64,000 nucleotides of DNA from Diospyros lotus (GCF_014633365.1 NC_068344.1:16197669-16261668); one strand, 5' to 3'. Numbered from the stretch's first letter, positions 11,661-22,961 are shown. Notes: generated by a model not told the origin, from the sequence alone. Made by a program: numbers and translations.

Positions 11661-13010
11661 GCAAGACAGAAGATAGTTAGGGGGCCCATAGGTATTTCTC
11701 CCATGCGGGCCTTCCGATGCCTAAATCAGTACATGTCACAAAGAAATAAAAATATAATAGGATGTAGTATGCACTGTGAGGAGGTGCATAGGTGAGCTGT
11801 ATGAGTAAACTGTGTAGATGGACTCCTCATGTAAGTGATAAAGAAAGATATAGAGATAGATTGGACAACCGATATGGCATGAGTAGGGCACGTGGTCGGC
11901 ACATAACACGCAGATACTGGGAGTGTGAGACTCTTCTACTACACCCGATGGTCCCAGATATAGGGAGTGTGAGACTCTTCTACTGCACCCAATGGTCCCA
12001 AGGTTAGGCATTCATAGAGGGCCTTGGTGAGAAAACCCCAATCGGGAAGGGTCCCAAGAGGAAGGAAAGCCTTGTGAGGCTAGCCTGATCACGACAAGAG
12101 GTTAGATCTTTGTGGGCCTTTGGGTTACCCGGGGGGTTACTGTAGACTTGACCAAATGCTTACGTAGATAACCTAAGGTCATTTGCGGGTACTTGTGAAG
12201 GAGATGCATGTGGGTGCGGTGAGGGTCGCGTGGTCCTACTAGGGAATGATTAGTGTGTGGTAAGGGGTCGCGTAAATCTTAGCATGGCATGGTTGGCGCG
12301 ATGTAGGGCATATGAGAGCAAGCTAGCATGCTTGGTGTGGCATGGGCCACATGTGGGGCTTCTTAGGGCGCGAATGGGAATGGCTAAGGTCTCGAGAGAA
12401 TCTTCAGGGCTCGGGTCTTTGGGTGACTTGGGTGAGTCTTCAGGCCATGCGCGGGTCTTCGGATGACCCACACATGGATTGTTGTTGGTGTGCGTGTGCG
12501 ACCGAGGCTTATGCTCACCATGCACACAACTAGAAGGCTCTCGTGGCCTGACTCTCCCTCTAGGTCTTTTTCGAAGGGTTTTTGGAGTCTTCTGATGACT
12601 TCTTTTCTAAAGGGTCTAAGTCTCCCAGAAAAGCTGAAGACTCATTACAGCTAAGAGGCCAAAAGACCCCCTGCAAGGCCATGGTCACCCTATTTATAGG
12701 GCTGATCACCTCGCATTCTTCTTTTTCCTTATTTATTTTACATTTTTGATTACTTTGGCATTTTCCCTTGGCTCTGAAGGCAGTGCCCCGATGAATGTTT
12801 GGCCATGGGCATGTTTCTCGAGGGATTTTCTAGGGACTTGTCTAGGAGAAACTATCCTGGGGGCTATGCTACAACATAAAGAAAGAAAAGAAAAGTAAAG
12901 AAAAAGAAGGCAACGACTAATGCTAATAATGGGTTGCAATTGGAAATAAGTTGGAATGAGAAAAAAAAGTAAAAAGAGAAAAAGAAAGAAGAAAAAGGGA
13001 GAGATCAATC
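11661..13010 (-). repeat. LTR-like repeat, minus strand
   Basis: Related to 5961-6502: GGGGCCCATAGGTATTTCTC and CGATGCCTAAATCAG at 11681-11727. A minus-strand TATA-like box (CTATAAATAGG) lies at about 12690-12700 inside the palindrome CCTATTTATAGG. An internal near-duplication GGGAGTGTGAGACTCTTCTACT occurs at about 11918 and 11960. It is followed by an A/G-rich tract (12880-13000). This looks like part of an LTR; the ends were not resolved. Confidence 0.4.
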
Positions 13011-13366
13011 AAGATTGACAATTCAATCATTACTAGGCCTGGACCTATAGTGAGGCCTAAAAGGCAGTTGTATAATGACTAGAAATTCTCCTTAATTTTT
13101 CTTTTATTCAACTGAAGCATGACATAGCATAATTCCCAAATCTTGTACACATCACTCGGGCCCATCTACCCATAAGACACAAATAGAACAATATGATTCA
13201 ACAAGATATGACAATGCCCTCCAAGGACACAAGACAAGCACAATCACCCAAGAATCTTTCAATCGGAGGATCTCTGTACACACCATTTTTCCATGAAGGA
13301 TTAAACTCAGTTGGACCCACCCTTAACGATCGCTTTGCCCTTACCTGGAATGATTTAAAGTAAGGG

Positions 13367-13382
13367 TGAGTCACAAAACTCA
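13367..13382. other. LTR stem-loop TGAGT-CACAAA-ACTCA
   Basis: A 5-bp stem in minus-strand LTR sequence, with CTTACCTGGAATGA just upstream on the plus strand. Member of the covarying set described in the findings. Confidence 0.5.
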
Positions 13383-13900
13383 GCAAGCATAAATATTGAA
13401 AAGGTAAGAGAGCTGGGGAAATAACCCAAACCACCTGCACGACATGTGCATATACATATACACATCCAAACCATGGGCATCCAACCATCTAGTATACGCA
13501 TAAGTAAACATGCACATGATGGTCCTCCGGGCCCACATAAGACACACTAGCACTCAAGTCCCTAAATCCAAACCTGCCTGCTTGTGACGACCCAAATTTT
13601 CCTCAACTTTTATTTACAAACACTAATATCTCAAATACATGGGCTAAAATCTTGCCCCACAATTTTACAATAGCGGAAGCAAATTAATTAAAAATACACA
13701 TTTCAGGGGCATTTCCTTACATAACAAGCCATGAATCAATCAAATATAACAAACCACAATATCTGAGCCATTGACCACAACTCACCCTCAAAGATCTTTT
13801 CTGTCGAGATTGCCTTGTACACATAGCCACCTAAGACCAACACCCCAAAGAACCCATCCTCGACATCAGCTCCCATACCTGGAATGATGTTAAAACAAGG

Positions 13901-13916
13901 TGAGCCATAAGGCTCA
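13901..13916. other. LTR stem-loop TGAGCC-ATAA-GGCTCA
   Basis: A perfect 6-bp stem with a 4-base loop, in the second of the two adjacent LTR fragments. Confidence 0.55.
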
Positions 13917-13968
13917 ACAAGCATAATAGAAGAATAAAGATAAGGTTGGGAACAAATCTCTTACATTG

Positions 13969-13973
13969 GATAC
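13969..13973. repeat. Target-site duplication GATAC (left)
   Basis: Exact match to 18057-18061. Confidence 0.8.
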
Positions 13974-14375
13974 TGTAACGCCCCGGTCCCACTCGCGGGT
14001 GTTACCGACGATAATCTCCTGGATTCCTCGCCCCAAAGCCCGGATTTGAAGGGTAAACTATGTTTCATGACGAAACGTCCTAGGTGGGAACTAGGCTTCG
14101 TCTGGCCCTTCGCTTACCCAGGATCCATAAACACCCTAGGACCTCGCGAGTTTCTTATGAATGAAGAAATAACCCGCTACACCTCCTAAGGGCCTCAAGA
14201 TGCTTCTTAACACCGGGCTAGACTAAGGGGAAACTCATACTCAAAAAATCCTTCAATTTTCCAACATTTCATCACTCGGGGACTCCTTCGAGGAATTTTA
14301 TAAATTCTTCTATAGCCCAAAATCTCCCAAAATTGGGCCCTATTATTCCCCCTTTTATTCCCCTAATTTTTTTTT

Positions 14376-14575
14376 TCGCGCGGGCCCCACGGCCGGCTGG
14401 GCCCTCCCTAGGCCCGGCCGCACGCTGCCTGGGGCGGCCGCAGCCCGCGGTCGCGTGGGCTGGCCCCACCAGTGGCCACGCGGCCGGCCGTGCGGCTGGC
14501 CGCGTGCACCTGCGCGGGCCCGTGCTTGCCGCACGCGCGCGCGCCCCTGCTGCTGCTGCCCTGGCCTGCTGCTCC
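14376..14575. repeat. GC-rich, CpG-dense island inside left U5 arm
   Basis: About 200 bases of GGCCGGC, GCGGCCGC and a CGCGCGCGCG run inside otherwise AT-rich sequence, ending in CTGCTGCTGCC and CAGCAGCC. Mirror-image counterparts sit at 17450-17585 (right arm) and 35925-36020 (solo LTR). Long overlapping frames on both strands here arise from the GC bias and are not genes. Confidence 0.6.
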
Positions 14576-14842
14576 AAAAATCCAGCAGCCTCCTTTTTTT
14601 TGAATTTCCAATTTTCCACCACCCCAAAAAACTCCCAAATTCTCCAGATTTTTCTTTCCATATATACACATCAAAATGTACCCCTTGGGCTTAAAGAAAC
14701 CCTTACACAAGGCATATACAAATTAGGCAAAAATTACACCATTTGGAAAAATATTCAAATTTCTTCATGCTCAAGCCTCTTTCTCTTGCCAAACCCTTCC
14801 ATAGCATGCTTTAATACCTACAAGAGGTCAAAATAAACCTCA

Positions 14843-14859
14843 TGAGCTCCAAGAGCTCA
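14843..14859. other. LTR stem-loop TGAGCTC-CAA-GAGCTCA
   Basis: A perfect 7-bp stem in the left arm of the inverted element. Its counterpart in the right arm is 16994-17009 (TGAGC-TTAATG-GCTCA). Confidence 0.55.
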
Positions 14860-16239
14860 GTAAGGGTGCAATGACATAAAGTATGAAAATTAACAATATA
14901 GATGCCAATGCCATATGCAAGTGCCTAGGGTTCCAATACCTCAACCCTCAAGGTTAAAGGCTTCAACATACCCACCCCAACACACAACTTCATGGCCATG
15001 AGTCTCATACACACAAGCATATGCAAAGCAAGCACAAAAATGTTAAAATGCATACAAGAGTCTTGCTAGCCACCATCCACTTGGGGCTTTCCCCTTACCT
15101 CAATACTCCATGGATCTTCAAGTTTCCAACAACTTCAAGCCTCCAAAATCACTTCCCTTAATTTCCTCAAACTCCTTCATGAAAAACAAGCCTAGGATCA
15201 TAAAGAGATCCTTTAAAAATGAGAAATACAAGAAGATTATATAACCTTTACCTCTAGGCTTCTTGGACTTCTTCTTCTTCTCTTTTTTCTTCTTCTTCTT
15301 TCTCTCTTCTTCTTTCACTTGAATGGGAGAACTCTCCCACCCCTATACCTCTCTCATATATATATATATATATATCTTACACCTTTCTCCCAACCTCCAA
15401 GGTTTAATATGAACCTTTGGATCTCTCTTGAAATGAGAGAATTAATCCCCACCTCTCATTAAAATCCTTATTCTTCCATTTACATAACACACCACATATA
15501 TATGTATGCATATATATCTTGAAAGTCAAGCCTCCCAACACCATCATCACACTCTTTAATGGCTTGAGTGACTAAAATCACATAATATCTCTTTAAATTA
15601 ATCCCTCATTTTCACTCATAAATGCTTGACCATTTTCTTTTCTTTTTGCATTTTTCTTTTAGGCAACATAATGATTGCCCTTAATAAATGCTTGAAAGAC
15701 CACTTTACTTTCCTTTTTGAATTATCTTAATTCACTTTATCTTCTCCCAACATCCACATATATATGATCATGTATGGCTCCACCCATGCACATACACATA
15801 CATACATGATCTTTCTTCCCAAGACTATGCCAAGTGTCATCACTAGACACCTACTTGGCCTCCAATCCTTAATCTTGGCCATTGGATAATGTCTTCCATC
15901 TCAAGACACAATTTTTCTTTTCCAATTAATTTTCTTTTCTCTTCCAACATCATAAAGGCCTTCATTAATGGTGAGAGACATAAATATTTTCTTTTGGAAT
16001 TAAAGAAAAGCCACCATCATTGCCTCATTAAATGCTTGAGTGACTAATAATCTTTTTCCTTTAAAATTTCTTTAATCACTCATATATTCTCAAAATACCT
16101 ACACAATACTCATGCCCATAGATACACTTATGCACAACCCTTTACACATGCACATATATACATGCATGCCTCCCATGACCAAAACCTTGTCAAAATCACC
16201 ATTAAGACTCCCTTGCTTGATTTATTTACCAAAATTAAT

Positions 16240-16490
16240 TTCTAACCTTTCACTTCAAGGTCAGATTCATCCCGGCACCTAGCTGGGACTTCTGTCCATA
16301 CCAGAGCCGCTTCCATCATGCTAGCCTCACAACACCTGACCACCCTTCAGGCTCCAGCACTTTGTCTGAGGCTATCGGCAAAACCTGCGTCCCATTCAAT
16401 TTTTTCGTTGTATTATAGCGATACCGAAAACTGTCTCTAGTCCAATTTCTCTTGACACAAAAAATCATATCTCGGGACGCTCACTCGTCC
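16240..16490 (-). other. U3-like junction segment of the inverted element
   Basis: The turning point between the two arms. GTATTATAGCGATACCGAAAACTGTCTCTAG (in parts, 16412-16441) resembles 27225-27256 in the U3 of another minus-strand LTR, so this is still minus-strand U3. Just to the right, plus-strand R-like purine-rich sequence (GAAGAAAG runs, 16510-16590) begins. Confidence 0.4.
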
Positions 16491-16993
16491 CATGCCTTTT
16501 TTCCCCATTTGAAGAGAAAGAAGAAAGAAAGCAATGAAGAAGTCTTCCATTGAGAAGAAAGAATAAAGAAGAAAGAAAGGTAAGAAAGTATGTGTCTTGG
16601 CCATTTTAAGGCTAAATTTCCTTTCTTGAAATTTCTTTAATACTTTGTGATCCATTATATGGCTAGATTCTTTCGATGGGAAGAGTTAGAAGTGAAGCTA
16701 GGAAATTCTTAAAGCTTCAAAAGAAATGGAAAAGGTAAGGGATGGCCCCATGGGATGGTGGCCTTGCATGGTTGTAAGTATGTTTATAAACTTTTCATGT
16801 TGAATTAAGCATGCTCCTCATGTACATAATAGCTATGGCCATAGGGATTGTTAAGATACATGGTGGAAATGGGTAGGTTAAGGCTTCAAACCTTGAGAGG
16901 TTGTGAGAGCATGGAAGACCTAACTACATTTGCATGCACATGCCATTACATGATTTATGTTTATGTTCATACTTATTGCATAAGCACCCTTAT

Positions 16994-17009
16994 TGAGCTT
17001 AATGGCTCA
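16994..17009. other. LTR stem-loop TGAGC-TTAATG-GCTCA
   Basis: The right-arm member of the set; a 5-bp stem, followed by TGAGGTTTTTACCCTCA, itself a second inverted repeat (TGAGG/CCTCA) at 17010-17026. Confidence 0.5.
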
Positions 17010-18116
17010 TGAGGTTTTTACCCTCATATGTAGATTGTGAAAGCATGGTAAAGTCAAGACAAGGTGAAATGGCATGGGAAAGCATGGAAGAAGATTCGAG
17101 TGTATATTTTAGCTTGTGGAAACTTATGTGTTTGATGTGTGTAATGTAAATTTGTTGTTAGTTGAAGTCTATGTTGTATTTATACAATGAGATAGTGGCT
17201 TATGGCACGTTGGTGCCTAGGTCGAGTGAGGTCTCATTTGGTGTGTATGGTGGGAAGCACTAAGAAGTTAAATCCTATGATTTATGGTTGGAAAATAGTG
17301 GGTGTTTGATGTATGTTGTGGAGATATCAAGTATATTGTTTAGGCCTTAATTATGGAGAATTAAAGGCAAAATTTGGATGAAAGTGAGGCATTTTAATTA
17401 ATTTATTTTTCTGGAAAGTTTGGGTTTAAATGCCTAAGAAAAAAAAAATGCAGAAGCAGCAAAAGGGGCAGCCAGCAGCAGCAGGCTGCTGGGCGGGCGT
17501 GCGCGGGCGGGCGGCTGCATGGCCTCGCGCGGGCAGGCGCGGCCAGCACCAGTAGGGCCCCAGGGCACGCCGTGGGCCCCGCCGGCCAAATTTTAAAAAA
17601 AAATTGAGAAATTTGGGGCGTTTCTTAATTGAATTTGGGCCCCGGAGGAATTTTCAAAGTAAAGGGATTTTTCGGGCATTTTTGAAGAAAATGCCAAAAT
17701 CTTGGAAATTTGAAAATGATGAGTTTTTCCTCCAAAATTGGTGATCCATCAATGGATTGGTTTAAATGGTGGTTTTTGGAGCCCGGTAAAATTCTTGGTC
17801 GAAAAAGAATTAAATTCAAATGAGAAAATAATGATTGGGCGTCTTCGCGAGATTTCTTTTAACCAAACGCGGTGTGGTTTAAAGCCCAATCCTGCTAGAA
17901 AATCCTAGGGTTTAAGGGAAGGGAAGGACGAGCCTTAGTTCCCACCTAGGGCGTTTCTTCTTGAAACATAGTCCGCCCTTCATCTCAGACCGGGCAGGTG
18001 GATAATTCGGGTAATTGTTCACGAGTAACACCCGTAAGTGGGAGCGGGGCGTTACAGATACACCCTACTAAATGTCGTGCAAAACATTAACATACACCCC
18101 GCCAAATGTCATGCAT

Positions 18117-18660
18117 GAATACAACAATGAATTTAGTTAACTGGAAACATCACCATTAAGCCGCCTGAATCTGCAAAATTAAGAAAATAATTAGAGGGCA
18201 CAAGGAGGTTTTTACGCAAACACTCTGATGCTTAAGTCAGACACTAAGTATGATGAAATAAACTGTATTGAAATCAGTATTAGAAACATTATTGTCCTTT
18301 TTCATGAATCAGTGCCTGGTTATTTATAGAGAAATATAGAGTGATATAAAGTGTAACAAAATTTGGATTTTTATAGATAACACTTATCTTGATTAATCAT
18401 AATTTAACTAAGATTAGATTTGTTATAGATGGCATCTATCTTTTATAGATGATATTTATCTTGATTAATCCTAATCTGGTTGAGATTAAGATTATTATGG
18501 ATGATATTTGTCTTTTATAGATGATGTTTATTTTGCCCTTTTTTGAGGATGAAATTTCATAGAGATGATATTTATCCCAATATTTCAAAATCAATTCAGA
18601 ATTATAATTTTTTTTATAGATAATTGATTATCCTCTCAGAGAAATTTGCGAATCTTGGAG
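18117..18660 (-). repeat. Dispersed repeat family A, copy 1
   Basis: Shares a long, colinear but diverged match with 61277-61800: CAACAATGAATTTA, GACTGGAAAC, CTGAATCTGCAA, GCAAACACTC, TGCTTAAGTCA, TATTTATAGA, GATAACACTTATCTTGATTA, TTTGCCCTTTT, and the closing GGGACCCCTCCC against GAGACCTCTCTCCC. TATTTATAG in both suggests a minus-strand TATA box, hence an LTR on the minus strand. The ends are not defined. Confidence 0.55.
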
Positions 18661-18925
18661 TTATCTTGTTTGTGTGTTTTTGTGGGACCCCTCCCCCCGA
18701 CACGTATGGGAAATTTATACCTTTCAACCCAAAAGATCGTTTTGGGCTCTTGGACTTTTGATAGGTATTTACTTATAACACAATACCATGTAACCAGATA
18801 TCCAGTGTTTAAAATAAATATACCAATGCACATAACGATCCTTGGGGCCCACATAAGAAATGCACATCCTAGCACCCAAGTCTCAGTATAGAAACTTGTC
18901 GCACCCATAACTGGCTAACATAAAA

Positions 18926-19055
18926 CACATGAGCCCAAGGCCCTCACAACATAATCCACATGAGCTCAAGGCCCTCACGACATAATCGACATGAGCCCAA
19001 GGCCTTCACAACATAATCCACATGAGCCCAAGGCTCTCATAACATAATTCACATG
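18926..19055. repeat. 31-bp tandem repeat, four copies
   Basis: Units begin at 18926, 18957, 18988 and 19019, with consensus CACATGAGCCCAAGGCCCTC plus ACAACATAATC. They differ by one to three bases each, and a fifth partial copy begins at 19050. Lies in LTR sequence. Confidence 0.85.
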
Positions 19056-19066
19056 CCAGAGTTCCA

Positions 19067-19292
19067 GAGCCATAGCTACCCAAAGCCTAGTTCCACTCAT
19101 AGTTATTGAGGGTCAACTCTATACCACATCATAACGAAACCATGCAATAACTACCCGGAGCCCAGCTCGACTCATAGCTATCGAAGGCAACTCCATGCCA
19201 CATCATAACGAAACCATGCAATAACTACGCAGAGCCCAGCTCGACTCATAGCTATCGAACGCAACTCCATGCCACATCATAACGGAACCATG
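19067..19292. repeat. 74-bp tandem repeat, three copies
   Basis: CATGCAATAACTACCCGGAG at 19141 recurs at 19215 and begins again at 19289, an exact 74-base period. A more diverged first copy starts near 19067 (CATAGCTACCCAAAG). Copies two and three are nearly identical. Confidence 0.85.
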
Positions 19293-21279
19293 CAATGCAA
19301 CAAATAATAAATGCAATGGCATAGTAAGCATTAATGTTACATTGACCCACTATAAGCCAAGCATTAGATCATGCTTCGCCCACGTAGGAATAAGCATCCA
19401 ATGCAATGCTAATGTACCTAATCATTCTAAAGTGTTCGTGTCCAAGCATTCACGGCTTATGTACCCCCAATGATGCAAGCCAAATCCCATGCACTGCAAT
19501 GCCAGGCAGTATGTCACATAACGAGTGCGCAATCGAAAGTGACAAAGCACTCATCGACAGTCCATGACTAAGAATAACTGGTCGATGGTCGTCCTTGACT
19601 CGGTCGATGGTTCGCTCTAGTGTCACCAAATGGTCAACACGTCACCTCACCGGTCAACAACTCATGTGCCCCGCTACCACGACTCACACATGTGGGAATC
19701 CGTAACCACAATCAAATTTTATCTACCCTCTAGGAACCTAATCCCAAATTGGTTCAGCATTATTGCAAAGGAAATAAGAGCTGTATAATATCTCGTAAGC
19801 TTTTACCCATAAAATCCTAGAAGTCTCTTCTTAAATTTAATTTAAATTACACTGAAGAAATCCATAATTCAAATAAATAATTCTCAGAAGTGAATCGGAT
19901 TAAGGAAGGAATTGAAATTCGTAAATCAAAAGAAACTCGCAAAGGAAGTAAAGAGCTTGCACAACAAGATTAAGAGGATAGAACTTTCCTTTTTACAGAA
20001 TATACCAATTGTTCTGGTCAGACGTTGCAAAATAATATTTTTACCTAAAGTAATCAAGTTACGGTCCAACAATTAAATCTAACTATACCAAAATCCAAAT
20101 AAATATTTTCCCCACTTACCTGCGTTGCCTCCCTTAAACTTTAGTTGTACAATTTTACCTCATTTTTTCCCTTGATTACCCCCTTATTCGCGTTATTGTT
20201 CATGGCTTTCTTCTCCCATTTTCCCCCCAAAATGTCTCTATTTCTGCCGACTTACTGCTCTGTATAATATTTATATATATTTATCACACATGGATTTTAA
20301 ATGGACACCACAAGCCCAGAAGAGGAGAAAAGAATTGGCGGCGGATAAGAAGACCCCCTACGCATCCCACGTGCTCGAGGATTCTACCAGCTTCATTTTC
20401 TTCCAAATTTTCGCCACCTCTAGCTTCCTTGCTTTCAACTTCATATAATATATATATATATATATTCCTAATGGGCTGCATATGGACAACAAGAGAAAAA
20501 GAATGAAAAAGAGACTCTATATATAAATGATATATAATCCATCATACATTCAATAATAATATAATATTATATACATATGTCCACTTACCTTGCACTTTAG
20601 CAGTTTCCTCACTTCACTTTCACTTCTGCTAGCTAATATATATAATATTTCCACATAATACAATATAAAATGTAATATTTTTATAAATCTTAATATAACA
20701 TTGTTGTGCCATAAATTTTTCAAAAAACATCTTTGGACTGTTTTTAATTAATAAATATAAGTGGGTGTGTTTCTAAAAAATAATTCCAAGTGAGAGTATT
20801 TTTTTCAATAATTAATCATGAATAAACAGTAAGAAAATAATTAATAAGGCTTATAATGTAAATATTCATGATTTTGGGGGTAAAATGGTCCAAGGCAAAA
20901 TATAGCACTGTTCCCTATAAATAGCACAGTAAAAAAGAAAACGTGACTTTTGGAGCATTTCCCAATGACACATTTTCTTTCGAAGAGGCATCTTAAAGAA
21001 TCCTTTAAAGAAGACATTTTCTTTTGGGAAGACATACTAAAGAATTCTTTCGGAGAAGCATCCTAGAGAATCCTTTAGAAAAGACATTTTCTTTCAAGGA
21101 GGCATCCTAAAGAATTCTTTCGAGAAAGCATCCCAGAGAATCCTTTAGGGAATCATTTCTTCAGGAAAACTCACTCCTTTAGGGAGATTCATTTCTTCGG
21201 GGAAACTCATTCCTTTAGGAAGACTCATTTCTTTAGGGACTCATTTCTTCAAGGAGAGTTATTTCTTCATAGAAGTTAA

Positions 21280-21346
21280 GCTATCATATCAGTACTAGTA
21301 CACCATATCCTATCAGAACTTTGAAGTTAAGCATGGTTGGGGAGAG
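21280..21346 (+). pseudogene. 5S rRNA-derived sequence, truncated copy
   Basis: Same as the copy at 21832 up to AAGTTAAGCATGGTTGGGGAGAG, then cut off inside the promoter by eleven T (21347-21357), which joins directly to the start of the next 552-bp unit. Box C is missing. Confidence 0.75.
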
Positions 21347-21831
21347 TTTTTTTTTTTCAATAATTAATCATGAATAAATAGTAAGAAAATAATTATAAGG
21401 CTTATAATGTAAATATTCATGATTTGGGGGGTAAAATGGTCCAAGGCAAAATATAGCACTATTCCCTATAGATAGCACAGTAAAAAAAGAAAATGTGACT
21501 TTTGGAGCGTTTCCCAATGACACATTTTCTTTCAAAGAGACATCTTAAAGAATCCTTTAGGGAACACATTTTCTTTTGGGAAGACATACTAAAGAATTCT
21601 TTCGGGGATGCATCCTAGAGAATCCTTTAGGGAAGACATTTTCTTTCGGGAAGGCATCCTAAAGAATCCTTTCGAGGAAGCATCCTAGAGAATCCTTTAG
21701 GGAATCATTTCTTCAAGAAAACTCACTCCTTTAGGGATATTCATTTCTTCGGGGAAACTCATTTATTTAGGAAGACTTATTTCTCTAGGGACTCATTTCT
21801 TCGGGGAGAGTCACTTCTTCATAGAAGTTAA

Positions 21832-21941
21832 GCGATCATATCAGTACTAGTACACCATATCCTATCATAACTTTAAAGTTAAGCATGCTTGGGCGAGAGT
21901 AGTCCTAGGATGGGTGACTCCCTGGGAGTCTTAGTGTTACA
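21832..21941 (+). pseudogene. 5S rRNA-derived sequence (near full length)
   Basis: Aligns colinearly with plant 5S rRNA from GCGATCATATCAGTAC to the end. The internal pol III promoter parts are recognisable: AGTTAAGCATGCTTGG (box A), the following GCGAGAGTAGT, and CTAGGATGGGTGAC (box C). It ends GGGAGTCTTAGTGTTACA, where 5S ends in CTCGTGTTGCA. Numerous C-to-T and G-to-A changes and loss of GG in the middle mark it as a pseudo-copy. Cassandra TRIM elements carry 5S in their LTRs, so this may be Cassandra-derived. It lies in a repeat array rather than a 5S cluster. Confidence 0.8.
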
Positions 21942-22961
21942 GACCCATTTCTCTCTTAAAGGAGACTCATTTTTCCATGAAAACTCATTTCTTCAAAAAT
22001 AATATACTACATTAGGAAACATCCCTCACCAACCCAGAATATCGCCCGAGTAGGCCCCCTAGAGGCCAAGAACCTGCTTTGATAACTCTCCATAAGGCCT
22101 ACCTTCTCCCGAAGGACTCCCTAGGACATTTAGTCCTCCGAGGGGGATTGCACTTAAATCCATCCGAGTTCTCATGACATGTAAGTTCATATCCAATATT
22201 TGGTAAAAGTACTATAATTTGTTGTTGCATCCTTTATTTATTGCACCATTTTTCTTCATGTATTGACTTAAACATCGGAGGGCATACGCGAATAAGGAAT
22301 CCCTGTGTGCCTTCTAACTTATTCTTGTGAGCACTATTATGCACCGAACGTATAGAAGGCTACTCTCGGATGGATTAATTCACTACTAAAAATACCCTTG
22401 AGGGCTTGTTTGAGACCCTGGTAGGATAATTAGAGACCGAAACTACCCCGATGCATATTTCCATAAGAAGACACCTTCCAGCTGTTCACCTCGCTTCGTC
22501 GCGACTCCAACTTTCTTGCCTCATAAATTCTGATTATTCTAATATGGCAACAACAAACATAATATACAATTTATAATTTTTGCCCGTGCTTAATATTCCA
22601 CATTAATATAATATTTGATAGTATAATATATACCTTATATATTTGCATTGACTTTCCTAACTTCCATCAGCCTTTCTTACCTTCTCATTATCCATATATA
22701 ACATAATATATAATATTTGGTAATGCATGTTCCCACCATTTACAAATTATACACGTCACCCTCCAATTTCCTAATTACCTTCCTTTACTTGGTCTTCTAA
22801 TTATTTTTCTCCTTTTTAATATCTTACGAATTCCTCCACCTTTAGCCCATAATGATAATTTAATTCCTGTTAAATTATTCAAATTCACAAAACTCCAATA
22901 AATTATAAATCACTTCGAAAACAGAAATTATTAATTATTCCTGAAATACCAAGATGTTACA
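21942..22961 (-). mobile_element. Gypsy-like LTR, minus strand, U3 start at 22961
   Basis: Read on the minus strand, the LTR begins TGTAACATCTTGGTATTTCAGG at 22961, directly after a purine-rich tract GTTAAGGGGGAAGAC (22962-22976). That is the expected junction of polypurine tract and 3' LTR. The LTR runs leftward through AT-rich sequence into the duplicated and tandem-repeat areas. Its left end could be at 13583 or lost. Confidence 0.6.

Larger units (their letters stand above)
13011..13968 (-). repeat. Two adjacent gypsy-like LTR fragments, minus strand
   Basis: The block CTTACCTGGAATGATTTAAAG...AACTCAGCAAGCATAA (13340-13395) recurs, diverged, as CATACCTGGAATGATGTTAAA...GGCTCAACAAGCATAA (13875-13925). 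Both belong to the R/U5 part of gypsy-like LTRs read on the minus strand. TGTGACGACCCAAATTTTCC at about 13583 looks like the outer U5 end of the second one. Each carries a hairpin (see separate entries). No coding sequence. Confidence 0.5.
13974..18056. mobile_element. Integrated element with inverted U5 ends, TSD GATAC
   Basis: A 4083-bp insertion flanked by perfect duplications GATAC (13969-13973, 18057-18061). The left end TGTAACGCCCCGGTCCCACT and the reverse complement of the right end, TGTAACGCCCCGCTCCCACT, match. Similarity continues patchily for over 1.3 kb (13974-about 15330 against about 16490-18056), including a shared GAAACG-CCTAGGTGGGAACTA block and a GC-rich island. The solo LTR at 35161-37840 has the same outer end at its U5 side and a different U3 start (TGTAATACCCTTGATGAGTC). 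So both ends here are U5 ends: the left arm is a nearly full minus-strand LTR, and the right arm is an extra plus-strand R-U5. It carries no protein gene. Foldback-type DNA transposons are the alternative, but a 5-bp TSD and TG...CA ends fit retroviral-type integrase. Confidence 0.75.
18661..20690 (-). repeat. Gypsy-like LTR sequence, minus strand
   Basis: Non-coding. AAGCCAAGCATTAGATCATG and TCGCCCACGTAGGAAT (about 19350-19395) match, on the opposite strand, 58690-58730 within the solo LTR at 56699-59900, so both belong to one superfamily. Includes the tandem repeats described separately and a series of GGTCGATGG/GGTCAACA-type motifs at 19550-19660. An AT-rich, (TA)n-containing section follows (20260-20690). 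It probably belongs to the same LTR whose U3 boundary is at 22961. Confidence 0.5.
20799..21941. repeat. 552-bp tandem duplication ending in 5S-like sequence
   Basis: Unit 1 (about 20799-21346) and unit 2 (about 21350-21941) share the same order: TCAATAATTAATCATGAATAAA, GGCTTATAATGTAAATATTC, GGTAAAATGGTCCAAGGC. Then comes an array of about 30-base phrases (ATTTTCTTTCGGGAAGGCATCC, AGAATCCTTTAGGGAA, ACTCATTTCTTC), then 5S rRNA-derived sequence. The 5S parts start 552 bases apart (21280 and 21832). The units are several percent diverged. Confidence 0.8.

Noticed and set aside
14333..14836. A 167-residue open frame (and others on both strands) in the GC-rich block.
   Set aside because: The frames overlap on several frames and both strands, are Ala/Arg/Pro/Gly-rich from base composition, match no family, and lie in a repeated LTR arm.
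18926..19292. CRISPR-like array.
   Set aside because: Repeats are directly abutting with no unique spacers, and the DNA is plant nuclear.
21832..21941. A functional 5S rRNA gene.
   Set aside because: Too many substitutions and a shortened middle; no T-run directly after the 3' end; single copy in a transposon-like array rather than a 5S cluster.
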